32,430 nt of DNA from Actinomycetes bacterium. GTDB lineage: Bacteria; Actinomycetota; Acidimicrobiia; Acidimicrobiales; JAMCQF01. The stretch is from NCBI GenBank assembly GCA_021851885.1, contig JAJZBS010000021.1:1-32430 (forward strand), given 5' to 3'. A program made the position numbers and the translations under genes. Positions 17,686 to 25,407 of this stretch are shown piece after piece. Numbering within the stretch: the stretch's first letter is position 1; the number at the start of each line of letters is the position of its first letter. The notes under the pieces are model-generated. The model was not told where the DNA came from. It did not search any database and saw nothing but the letters and a program-made list of their open reading frames with translations.

Positions 17686-19009
17686 AAGCAGCGAGCTCGG
17701 CGGCGACCTCGCTTGCGAGCGCGACCGTGCGATCGAAGTCGGCGTCGGTATGCGCGAAACCCGGGAAGAGAACCTCGTAGGGACTGGGCGCGAGTGCGAT
17801 CCCCCGCTCCAGCATTGCGTGGAACAGAGGCGCGTACAGCCCCGTCGCCGCCGCCGCCTGCGCACCGTCGAAGTCGGTGACCGGTTCGGCGGCGAAGGAG
17901 ATCCCGACCAGCGGTCCCGCGACCGGCACCTGGACGGGATGACCGGACCTGCCCAGAGCCTCGGCGAGGGCGGTAGCGAACTTCCCAACGCGGGCACCAA
18001 GGTCGGCGTACGCCGCTGCGTCGACGGCGCGCAATGCGGCGAGGCCGGCGGCTGTTGCCAGCGGGTTCCCCGAGAGGGTCCCCGCTTGGTAGACGGGACC
18101 GTCGGGGGCGAGAACGTCCATCAGCGCAGCGCTCCCTCCGACTGCTCCAACCGGCAGCCCGCCGCCGATGACCTTGCCGAAGCACCACAGGTCCGGGTGC
18201 ACACCGCACACTTCGACTGCGCCGCCGTAGGCGAGGCGGAAACCAGTGATCACCTCGTCGAAGACGAGCAGCGCACCGGCGGCATCGCACGCGCCACGCA
18301 GTCCATCGAGGAAGCCGGGCAGAGGCGGGACCAGGCCCATGTTGGCCGCGTACGGTTCGACGATGACGCATGCGACACGTTCGTCGAGCTCCGGGACGAC
18401 GTTGTACGGCGCGACGACGGTCGCTGCTACGGCACTCGAAGGGACGCCGGCCGATCCGGGGAGGCCGAGCGTGGCAACCCCGCTTCCACCCCCGGCGAGG
18501 AGGCCGTCGCTGTGGCCGTGGTAGCAGCCGGCGAACTTGACGACGCGTTCGCGCCCGGTGACGCCGCGCGCCAGGCGGACGGCCGTCATCGCGGCCTCGG
18601 TCCCGCTGGAGACGAAGCGAACCTTTTCGCACCCGTCGACGCGCCGGACGATCTCCTCGGCAAGGAGCACCTCGCCCGGGGTCGGGGCGCCGAACGTCGT
18701 GCCGAGCCGTGCCGCCGTGCAGACCGCGTCGACGACAGGGGGGGCAGCGTGCCCCAGGAGGGTTGCCCCCCACGACTGGACGTAGTCGAGGTAGCGACGG
18801 CCTTCGACGTCCACGACGAAGGCCCCCTCGCCGGACGCGACCACGTAGGGCGAACCGCCGACCGACCGGAACGAGCGCACCGGCGAGCTGACACCCCCGG
18901 GGATGACCCTGCTCCCCCGGTCCAGCCAGTCCCTGTTCGAGCCGCTGGGAGATCCCGCCCCCCCGGCTGCGCCCGGACGGGACGCGGACGCCTCAGGCGC
19001 CCAGGGCAC
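17684..19009 (-). CDS. hemL: Glutamate-1-semialdehyde 2,1-aminomutase
   Basis: A PLP enzyme that converts glutamate-1-semialdehyde to 5-aminolevulinate, the second committed step of the C5 pathway. It has 441 residues. The PLP lysine is Lys279 in CFGKVIGGGLPVGAVGG; other marks are FVSSGTEAAMTAVRLARG (132-149), FAGCYHGHSDGLL and VFDEVITGFR (249-258). The GTG at 19009 overlaps the end of hemB by 17 nt. The first 25 residues are Gly/Ala/Ser-rich, so a later start is possible, although I see no better codon. Last gene of the hem operon. Confidence 0.94.
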   Translation of the reverse strand: MPWAPEASASRPGAAGGAGSPSGSNRDWLDRGSRVIPGGVSSPVRSFRSVGGSPYVVASGEGAFVVDVEGRRYLDYVQSWGATLLGHAAPPVVDAVCTAARLGTTFGAPTPGEVLLAEEIVRRVDGCEKVRFVSSGTEAAMTAVRLARGVTGRERVVKFAGCYHGHSDGLLAGGGSGVATLGLPGSAGVPSSAVAATVVAPYNVVPELDERVACVIVEPYAANMGLVPPLPGFLDGLRGACDAAGALLVFDEVITGFRLAYGGAVEVCGVHPDLWCFGKVIGGGLPVGAVGGSAALMDVLAPDGPVYQAGTLSGNPLATAAGLAALRAVDAAAYADLGARVGKFATALAEALGRSGHPVQVPVAGPLVGISFAAEPVTDFDGAQAAAATGLYAPLFHAMLERGIALAPSPYEVLFPGFAHTDADFDRTVALASEVAAELAA

Positions 19010-19982
19010 GGGCGATCTCCGCCGCGAAGTAGGTGATGACGACGTCCGCTCCCGCCCGCTTGATGGCGAGTGTCTGCTCCATCGCGACCGCGTCGCCGTC
19101 GATCCAACCGCGGTCCGCGCCAGCGCGCACCATCGCGTACTCGCCGCTCACCTGGAAGGCGGCAACCGGCACCGCCACGGACTCCCGCACCGCCCGTATC
19201 ACGTCCAGATAGGTGAGCGCCGGCTTGACCATCACCATGTCGGCGCCTTCGGCCACGTCCAGGGCGACCTCGACGAGAGCCTCATGCAAGTTCGCAGGAT
19301 CCATCTGGTACCCCCGGCGGTCCTGGCCTTCGGCAAGAGCGACGTCGACCGCGTCGCGGAACGGGCCGTACAGGGCCGACGCGTACTTGGCCGCGTAGGC
19401 GAGGATGGCGACGTCGGCAAAGCCATGCCCGTCGAGCGCCGAGCGGATCGCGCGGACCTGGCCGTCCATCATGCCGCTCGGCGCGACGACATCGGTGCCG
19501 GCAGCAGCGAGGGTGCGCGCCACGAGCGCGTAGCGCTCGAGCGTCGCGTCGTTGTCGACGGCACCGCGCGCGTCGACGACGCCACAGTGCCCATGGTCCG
19601 TGTACTCGTCGAGGCAGAGATCGGCCATGAGGACCATGTTCCCGCCGAAGCGATCGCGCAGCCGTTGCAGGGTCACGGGGACGACCCCGTCCGGGTCCCA
19701 GGCCGCCGAGCCCTCGGCGTCTTTGCGCGACGACTCCGGCACGCCGAAAAGCATGACCGCACAGATCCCGAGCGCTGCGAGCCCGGCGACCTCCTCCACG
19801 GCCGAGGTGACCGTGTGCTGGACGACGCCCGGGAGTGCCGCGATGGGCTGGGCCTCGGATATCCCGTCCCGCACGAAGATCGGCGCGACGAGGTCGTCCA
19901 CGGCAAGGCGGTGCTCGGCGACGAGCCGACGCAGGGCCGGGGTCCGGCGGAGCCGGCGCGGGCGCGTCACGGGGAAGGGCAT
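18993..19982 (-). CDS. hemB: Delta-aminolevulinic acid dehydratase (porphobilinogen synthase)
   Basis: Condenses two 5-aminolevulinate molecules to porphobilinogen; 329 residues. The two Schiff-base lysines are Lys199 (YAAKYASALYGPF) and Lys253 (MVMVKPALTYLD). The metal loop reads DLCLDEYTDHGHCG: Cys123 and Cys133 are kept but the middle position is Asp125, between the three-Cys zinc type and the all-Asp magnesium type. The ATG lies 10 nt after the hemD stop. A TAGGCT hexamer that includes the hemD TAG stop lies 7 nt before the ATG. Upstream open frame is a hemD shadow. Confidence 0.95.
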   Translation of the reverse strand: MPFPVTRPRRLRRTPALRRLVAEHRLAVDDLVAPIFVRDGISEAQPIAALPGVVQHTVTSAVEEVAGLAALGICAVMLFGVPESSRKDAEGSAAWDPDGVVPVTLQRLRDRFGGNMVLMADLCLDEYTDHGHCGVVDARGAVDNDATLERYALVARTLAAAGTDVVAPSGMMDGQVRAIRSALDGHGFADVAILAYAAKYASALYGPFRDAVDVALAEGQDRRGYQMDPANLHEALVEVALDVAEGADMVMVKPALTYLDVIRAVRESVAVPVAAFQVSGEYAMVRAGADRGWIDGDAVAMEQTLAIKRAGADVVITYFAAEIARALGA

Positions 19983-19992
19983 CACTGCAAGC

Positions 19993-20751
19993 CTAAGCTC
20001 GCCCGGTCGCGAACAGATCGACGAGGGTCGCGACGATCCCCTGCGCCGTCCGGTCGGACGCAATGGCGGCCACCTCCAAGCCGGCGTCGATCGCCGCCTG
20101 CGCCGTCGTCGGGCCAATGCAGACGACAGCGGGGGGGACCTTTTCCGGGGCGGCAGCAAGCAGGGCATGCACTGCCGAAGGCGACGCGAATATGACCGCG
20201 TCGGCCCCTGCAGCCCGAGCAAGGTGGCCTGGTGCGGGCACCACGGCGAGCGTGGCGTAGGCGACGACGACGTCGACGTCCCATCCCAGGTTCCGCAGCC
20301 CGGGAGCGACCTCGTCGCGGGCAACCTCCGCACAAGGGAACAAGACCCGCCCATTGCTGCCGTCGGCCTGCTCCGGGAACCCGGCCACGAGCGACGCCGC
20401 CGTCGCACCCGGCGCGACCAGGTCCACGGAAGCACCCCCGGCCTCGACGACGGCAGCGGTCGACGGCCCGACGACGGCGATCTTGAGCGAGCTGGGCACA
20501 GACCCGACGAGGCGGAACACGCGGCGTGCAGCGTTCGCGGAGGTGAACACGACCCACTCGTAGCCGTCGAGGCGGGCCAGCGCGTTCGCGAGCGCACGCC
20601 CGCCGTCGGGAGGATCGCCAACGGCGATCATGGGCAGGTCGATGACCGTGGCGCTTGCCGCGTCGAGGGCACCGACGAGGGCAGCCGACGTGTCGCGCGC
20701 GGCCGTGACCACCACCGACCGCCCTTGCAGGGCGCGCGACGGGATCTTCAC
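19993..20751 (-). CDS. hemD: Uroporphyrinogen-III synthase
   Basis: Cyclises hydroxymethylbilane to uroporphyrinogen III with inversion of ring D; 252 residues. The family is poorly conserved in sequence, but the paired domains show WVVFTSANAARRVF (about 66-79), DAVIFASPSAVHALLAA and the closing segment VCIGPTTAQAAIDAGL. The GTG start shares four bases with the cobA stop, and the gene sits between cobA and hemB. In mycobacteria I recall that the cobA and hemD functions are annotated in one fused gene; here they are separate. Confidence 0.9.
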   Translation of the reverse strand: MKIPSRALQGRSVVVTAARDTSAALVGALDAASATVIDLPMIAVGDPPDGGRALANALARLDGYEWVVFTSANAARRVFRLVGSVPSSLKIAVVGPSTAAVVEAGGASVDLVAPGATAASLVAGFPEQADGSNGRVLFPCAEVARDEVAPGLRNLGWDVDVVVAYATLAVVPAPGHLARAAGADAVIFASPSAVHALLAAAPEKVPPAVVCIGPTTAQAAIDAGLEVAAIASDRTAQGIVATLVDLFATGRA

Positions 20752-21467
20752 GAGCTGGGAGCCCGAGGGGACAGGGAGAGTCCGGCCACCTCCCCGATGA
20801 CGATCGTCGCCGGAGGTTCGAGAGGCGTCGTCGCCAGCTCTCCCAAGGTCGTCCGCACAACCCTCTGGGCCGCGGTGGCGCCCCTCTCGATCGCGACAAC
20901 CGGGGTCGTGGAGATCCTGCCCCCCGCGATCAGGTCGCCGGCGATACGCGCTCGGTGGGCGACACCCATGAGCACGACGATGGTGCCGCCCGCGCGTGCG
21001 AGCGCCTCCCAGTCGACGCCGGAGCCCTCGGGCGTCGAGTGACCGGTGACGACGGTGAACGACGTCGCAAGCCCACGGTGCGTCACCGGGACGCCGATGC
21101 TCGACGGGAGGGCGATCGCCGACGTCACACCGGGCACGACCTCGTAGGCGACTCCGGCGGCCGTCAAGGCTTCGGCCTCCTCGCCGCCGCGTCCGAACAC
21201 GAATGGATCGCCGCCCTTGAGCCGGACAACGGGATCGGCGAGACGGCCGAAGCGGACGAGCAAGGCGTTGATCTCCTCCTGGTCGACCGGGGCACCGGGG
21301 CGCTTGCCGACGTCGATGCGCTGCGCCGATGCCGGGGCGATGCCGACGACCGACGGGTCGACGAGCCGGTCGTGCACGACAACTTCGGCGCGGGCGACAA
21401 GCTCTGCCGCCCGCACGGTCAACAGGCCCGGATCGCCGGGCCCCGCCCCCACGAGAAAGACGGTCAT
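20748..21467 (-). CDS. cobA: Uroporphyrinogen-III C-methyltransferase (SUMT)
   Basis: A SAM-dependent enzyme that methylates uroporphyrinogen III at C2 and C7 to precorrin-2, diverting flux to siroheme or cobalamin. It has 239 residues, a single-domain SUMT rather than a CysG fusion. Marks are VGAGPGDPGLLTVRAAE (6-22), VVRLKGGDPFVFGRGGEEAE (79-98), YEVVPGVTSAIALPS and GVPVTHRGLATSFTVVTGH. The ATG overlaps the hemC stop by four bases. Confidence 0.95.
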   Translation of the reverse strand: MTVFLVGAGPGDPGLLTVRAAELVARAEVVVHDRLVDPSVVGIAPASAQRIDVGKRPGAPVDQEEINALLVRFGRLADPVVRLKGGDPFVFGRGGEEAEALTAAGVAYEVVPGVTSAIALPSSIGVPVTHRGLATSFTVVTGHSTPEGSGVDWEALARAGGTIVVLMGVAHRARIAGDLIAGGRISTTPVVAIERGATAAQRVVRTTLGELATTPLEPPATIVIGEVAGLSLSPRAPSS

Positions 21468-22441
21468 GCGCGCTCACCTCCTGCGCCGTGTCCTCGCCGG
21501 GCCGGCGACGCCGAGAAGCGATCGAGGAGCTCGCTCCCGCCGCACGCGTCGAGCAGCTCCACCGCGAGGTCCCCGCCGATCTGCAACGGGTCGTCCCCTC
21601 GCGAACTACGCCTCACGAGGACGCTCCCGTCAGGGGCGGCGACCAGCCCATCGAGGACGATCCGGCCCGATGCGTCGTGGTGGGCGTACCCTCCGACGGG
21701 TAGGTCACAGCCCCCGCCAAGGGCGGCGAGGAAGGCCCTCTCGGCGTCGACCGCCGCCCGTGCCGGCCGATCCTCGATGCGGGCGAGCATCGACCGCAGC
21801 GCGTGGTCGCCAGACCGGCACTCGACGGCGAGAGCCCCTTGCCCGACCTGAGGAACCATCATCGACGTCGCCAGGATCTCGGTCGCCTCCGCGCGACGCC
21901 CGAGACGATCGAGCGCCGCGACGGCGACGACGACGGCCCCGCCGCTCGGCACCTTCGAGATCCGGGATCCGACGTTGCCGCGCAGCTCGCAAAAGGTCAG
22001 GTCCGGGCGCAGCCACGCGAGCTGGGCTCGCCGCCGAGGGGCGCCTGTCGCGATGGTCGCCCCGGGGGCCATGGCCTCCAGGGAGGCCCCGATAAGGGCG
22101 TCGCGCACGTCCGCTCGTGCCGGCACGGCGGCGAGGCACAGTCCTGGGACCGATCCCTCCGGCGACGAAGGCAGGTCCTTGGCCGAGTGCACAGCCGCGT
22201 CTGCCCGCCCTTCGAGGACGGCGGCTTGGACCTCTTTGACAAAGATGCCCTGGCCACCGAGCTCGCCGATGGACGCATCCATTTGGCGGTCCCCCAGCGT
22301 CGTGACCTCGATGATCTCGACGGCAATCCCCGGCACCGCTCTTGCCAGGAGGTCGCCGACGACGTGGGCTTGGAAGAGAGCCAGCGCGCTCGGGCGAGTA
22401 GCCAGGCGCACCGGCGCCATCGGCGAGGCCGCGGGCGCCAC
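21464..22441 (-). CDS. hemC: Porphobilinogen deaminase (hydroxymethylbilane synthase)
   Basis: Polymerises four porphobilinogens to hydroxymethylbilane using a dipyrromethane cofactor; 325 residues. The cofactor Cys is Cys245 in LGGGCDLPVGGYA and the catalytic Asp is Asp89 in HSAKDLPSS. Also visible are GGQGIFVKEVQAAVLEG and ATGAPRRRAQL. Starts with GTG at 22441, four bases after the hemA stop; an in-frame ATG at codon 8 (22420) is an alternative that gives a more usual N-terminus. The last 20 residues are a short basic/Gly tail. Confidence 0.95.
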   Translation of the reverse strand: MAPAASPMAPVRLATRPSALALFQAHVVGDLLARAVPGIAVEIIEVTTLGDRQMDASIGELGGQGIFVKEVQAAVLEGRADAAVHSAKDLPSSPEGSVPGLCLAAVPARADVRDALIGASLEAMAPGATIATGAPRRRAQLAWLRPDLTFCELRGNVGSRISKVPSGGAVVVAVAALDRLGRRAEATEILATSMMVPQVGQGALAVECRSGDHALRSMLARIEDRPARAAVDAERAFLAALGGGCDLPVGGYAHHDASGRIVLDGLVAAPDGSVLVRRSSRGDDPLQIGGDLAVELLDACGGSELLDRFSASPARRGHGAGGERA

Positions 22442-22445
22442 TGGT

Positions 22446-23798
22446 TCAGAGCTCGAACAGCGAGCGCAGGGCTTCGATGAGGCGCTCGCCGCCCGGCGTG
22501 CCGGCCGCGTCCTTCAGGTGCACGGTCGGGGCGTGGAGCAGCTTCGCAAGGATCTTGCGGGTCAGCGACTCCACGGCGTCGAGCTGCTTGTCGTCGAGCC
22601 CTTCGAGCCGGGCTCGGTACCCGGCGACCTCCATGCGCCGTATCTGCTCCGCGCGCTCCCGCAAAGCCGCGACGACCGGCACTGCGGCACGCCCTGCCAG
22701 TGCCGCGCGATAACGCTCGACCTCCTCGTCGACGATCGCCTGTGCCTTGTCGACCTCTTGGCGGCGGCCGTCGATCGACGCGTCGACGAAGGACCGGAGG
22801 TCCTCCATGTCGAGCAGTGTCACGCCCTCGATGTCGTCGACGTCGACGTCGACGTTGCGCGGCACGCCAATGTCGACGACCAACAGCTCCCGCACGGTGC
22901 CCTGTGGCCGAGCGGCTGCAACGGCGGCAGCGTCCAAGACGGGAGCGGGTACGGCGAGGGAGGTGAAAAGCACGTCGGCATCGGCCAGCTCGGCGCCGAG
23001 GGAGGCGAGCGACGTTCCCCGGCCCGACGCCGTCGATGCCAGCCGCCGGGCACTTTCGAAAGTCCGGTTCGCCACGACCAAGCCGATCGCCGGCTCCCCC
23101 GTCGCGCCCGCCGCGCCCGCCTCGCCCGTCGCGCCCGCCGCGCCCGCCTCGCCCGTCGCGCCTGAGGCGAGGGCGCCCACGATCCCTGTCGCCATCTCTC
23201 CCGCCCCCGCGACGACGACGCGTCGCCCGGCCAGGGAGCCTCCGGAGCGCGAGCGCGCCAGGGCGACGGCCGCGTGGGAGAGCGACGTGACGCCTCGGGC
23301 AATCGCCGTGTCGGTACGGACCCTCTTGCCGACCTGCAGGGCGTGACGGAACAGGCCGGACAACACCGGCCCGCTCGCGCCCTCCTCCGTGGCGGCCGTC
23401 CACGCCCGGCGGACTTGGCCGAGCACCTCGGTCTCACCGGGCACCGGCGAGGCGAGTCCGGCGGCGACCGCAAAGAGGTGGTTCGGCACTGCGTCGTCAA
23501 ACAGCGCACCGATCCCGTCCCCGAACAGCGCGCCTGTCCCGTCCCCGAAGAGCTCCTTGGACGACTCACTCCGCTCGCGCAGAAACTCCTGGAGGGCGGT
23601 TATGCCGTCGTGGAACCTATCGACGACGGCGTAGATCTCCGTGCGAACGCACGTGGAAAGGACGACCGCCTCCTGGACGTTGCCGTCGTCGCGCAGGCGG
23701 CGGAGAACCTTGGCGATGTCCGCATCTGGAATGGACAGCCGCTCGAAAACGTCGAGCGGAGCCTCCTCCTGGGTGACGCCGACGGCGACGAGAGACAC
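22446..23798 (-). CDS. hemA: Glutamyl-tRNA reductase
   Basis: Reduces glutamyl-tRNA(Glu) to glutamate-1-semialdehyde with NADPH, the first step of the C5 pathway. It has 450 residues. The nucleophile is Cys50 in LSTCVRTEIY; AAGLASPVPGETEVLGQVR and the Rossmann motif VVVAGAGEMATG follow. The N-terminal motif usually reading SHxTAP is TQEEAP here. Two in-frame tandem repeats enlarge the protein: two 8-residue GDG[TI]GALF-like units near residue 85-100 and 9-residue ATGEAGAAG units just after the Rossmann start. The GTG at 23798 is the only reasonable start, although a GGAG lies too close to it. First gene of the hem operon. Confidence 0.94.
   Translation of the reverse strand: MSLVAVGVTQEEAPLDVFERLSIPDADIAKVLRRLRDDGNVQEAVVLSTCVRTEIYAVVDRFHDGITALQEFLRERSESSKELFGDGTGALFGDGIGALFDDAVPNHLFAVAAGLASPVPGETEVLGQVRRAWTAATEEGASGPVLSGLFRHALQVGKRVRTDTAIARGVTSLSHAAVALARSRSGGSLAGRRVVVAGAGEMATGIVGALASGATGEAGAAGATGEAGAAGATGEPAIGLVVANRTFESARRLASTASGRGTSLASLGAELADADVLFTSLAVPAPVLDAAAVAAARPQGTVRELLVVDIGVPRNVDVDVDDIEGVTLLDMEDLRSFVDASIDGRRQEVDKAQAIVDEEVERYRAALAGRAAVPVVAALRERAEQIRRMEVAGYRARLEGLDDKQLDAVESLTRKILAKLLHAPTVHLKDAAGTPGGERLIEALRSLFEL
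23101..23162 (-). repeat. 27-nt in-frame tandem repeat in hemA
   Basis: Two identical 27-nt units (23101-23127 and 23128-23154) plus a partial third copy encode an ATGEAGAAG repeat in the NADPH domain of glutamyl-tRNA reductase. The frame is preserved, so the expansion is tolerated. Confidence 0.9.
23500..23547 (-). repeat. 24-nt in-frame tandem repeat in hemA
   Basis: Two 24-nt units (23500-23523 and 23524-23547) differ at only three positions and encode consecutive GDGxGALF octapeptides in the N-terminal catalytic domain of glutamyl-tRNA reductase. Confidence 0.85.
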
Positions 23799-23918
23799 AC
23801 TCCAGCATGACGGATGGGCGCTGGGTCCGCCAGTAGCCCTGCCGGATCCCCGCTCCGTCGCGATCCCCGGAGCGAAGGCCCCGCCGTTGCGACCCGGCTC
23901 TCGTCCGCGCCGCGCTCC

Positions 23919-25397
23919 TCAGCGGAGAGTCCGGCGCAGGATCTTCCCGGCGAGGCCCCGCGCCAGGGCGCCGACGATCTCGATGTCGGCCGGGCACTTG
24001 TATCCGGCCAGGCGCTCCCGGCAGAACCGATCGATCTCCTCGGCGGACGCCTGGGCATCCGGGCGCAAGACGACTTTCGCCCGCACCTCCTCGCCGGTCA
24101 GGACGTTCGGGGCTCCGACGACGGCGACGTCGGCAACGGCGGGATGGCCGGCGATGACGTCCTCGACCTCGGCCGGGAAGACATTGAACCCCGAGACGAT
24201 GATCAGGTCCTTCGTCCGGTCGACGACGAAGAGCTCTCCGTCGTCGTCGCGCACGCCGATGTCGCCGGTGTGCAGCCAGCCATCGGGGCCGAGCACGGCC
24301 TTCGTCGCCTCTTCGTCCGCCCAGTACCCGGCGAACACGTTCTCGCCGCGAACCCAGATCTCGCCGGGATCTCCAGCGAAGGCCTCGGCACCGTCGGCGT
24401 CGACGACACGTATCTCGATCCCGGGCAACGGAAGGCCCACCGAGCCGAGCTTGACCTGAGCGCACAGCGCCGTGGTCGTCACCACGGGCGCGGCCTCCGT
24501 CAGCCCGTAGCCCTGGTGGACGGGCAGGCCGAAGGTCGCCGCAAACGTGCGGGCGATCTCCGGGTTGAGGGGTGCGGCCCCCGAGATCACCTGTCGGACA
24601 CTTGCGAGCTCGTCGGCTCTCGGTCCTGCGGCCGCCGACCAGGCGGCGATCATGGGCGGCACCCCGGCGAGAACGGTCACCCCGTGGCGACGGATGCGGG
24701 CGAGGCTCCCTGCGGGATCGAAGCGCTCACCGAGAACGACCCGAGCGCCGCAGTACAACGTCATGTCCACGACGACGTTGAGGCCGAAGATGTGGAACAG
24801 CGGCACCTCCACGAGCGTGACGTCGTCGGAGCGCAGCGTCGTGCGCTCGTCCGCTGCCAGCTGCGCGAGGTTGGCGAGCAGGTTGCCATGCGTCAAGGTT
24901 GCCGCCTTCGAAGGACCGGCTGTTCCTGCAGTGAAGACAAGAAGTGCCGCATCGCCGGTCGCGACCTCGACCGCCTCGACGCTCGGGACATCGGGCACTC
25001 CGGGGGCTTGCAGACGTTCGGATCCGTTGACGACGGACTGGAGCGAGGGGCACTTGCCGGCAACGTCCGAGAGCTTGTCCATCGCCTCGCTGTCCCCGAT
25101 CGCCAGACCTACCCCGGCAATATCCAGATGGCGCGCCATCTCCGTCGGAGGGGACGACGGGTTGAGAGGGACCGCGACACCTCCTGCGCTCAGGACCGCA
25201 AGGTACGTCACCACGAACAGGGGGGTTGTCCCGCAGACGAGCCCGACCCTGTCGCCACGCGCCATCCCGCCCCCGGTCAGGACGCCGCGCGCGTGCATCA
25301 CCTGGGAGCGCAGTGCCCCGTAGGAGATCACGTCCTCGTCGGTCACCAGTGCCGGCGCACCTTCCCAATGGCCGTCGACGATTGACGCGAGGTTCAT
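23919..25397 (-). CDS. AMP-dependent acyl-CoA synthetase/ligase family protein
   Basis: A 492-residue ANL-superfamily enzyme; by family it activates a carboxylate as acyl-AMP and usually transfers it to CoA. Motifs are GYGLTEAAPV (296-305), GWLHTGDIGV (373-382), DRTKDLIIVSGFNVFP (393-408) and the C-terminal catalytic Lys485 in AGKILRRTLR. The nucleotide loop reads FTAGTAGPSKAATLTH (155-170), which departs from the usual YTSGTTGxPKG pattern. The ATG at 25397 has a GGAG 4 nt upstream and lies 10 nt after the preceding gene, so the two are probably co-transcribed. Medium- or long-chain fatty acids are likely substrates but this cannot be read from the sequence. Confidence 0.88.
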   Translation of the reverse strand: MNLASIVDGHWEGAPALVTDEDVISYGALRSQVMHARGVLTGGGMARGDRVGLVCGTTPLFVVTYLAVLSAGGVAVPLNPSSPPTEMARHLDIAGVGLAIGDSEAMDKLSDVAGKCPSLQSVVNGSERLQAPGVPDVPSVEAVEVATGDAALLVFTAGTAGPSKAATLTHGNLLANLAQLAADERTTLRSDDVTLVEVPLFHIFGLNVVVDMTLYCGARVVLGERFDPAGSLARIRRHGVTVLAGVPPMIAAWSAAAGPRADELASVRQVISGAAPLNPEIARTFAATFGLPVHQGYGLTEAAPVVTTTALCAQVKLGSVGLPLPGIEIRVVDADGAEAFAGDPGEIWVRGENVFAGYWADEEATKAVLGPDGWLHTGDIGVRDDDGELFVVDRTKDLIIVSGFNVFPAEVEDVIAGHPAVADVAVVGAPNVLTGEEVRAKVVLRPDAQASAEEIDRFCRERLAGYKCPADIEIVGALARGLAGKILRRTLR

Positions 25398-25407
25398 CGC
25401 ACTCCGT

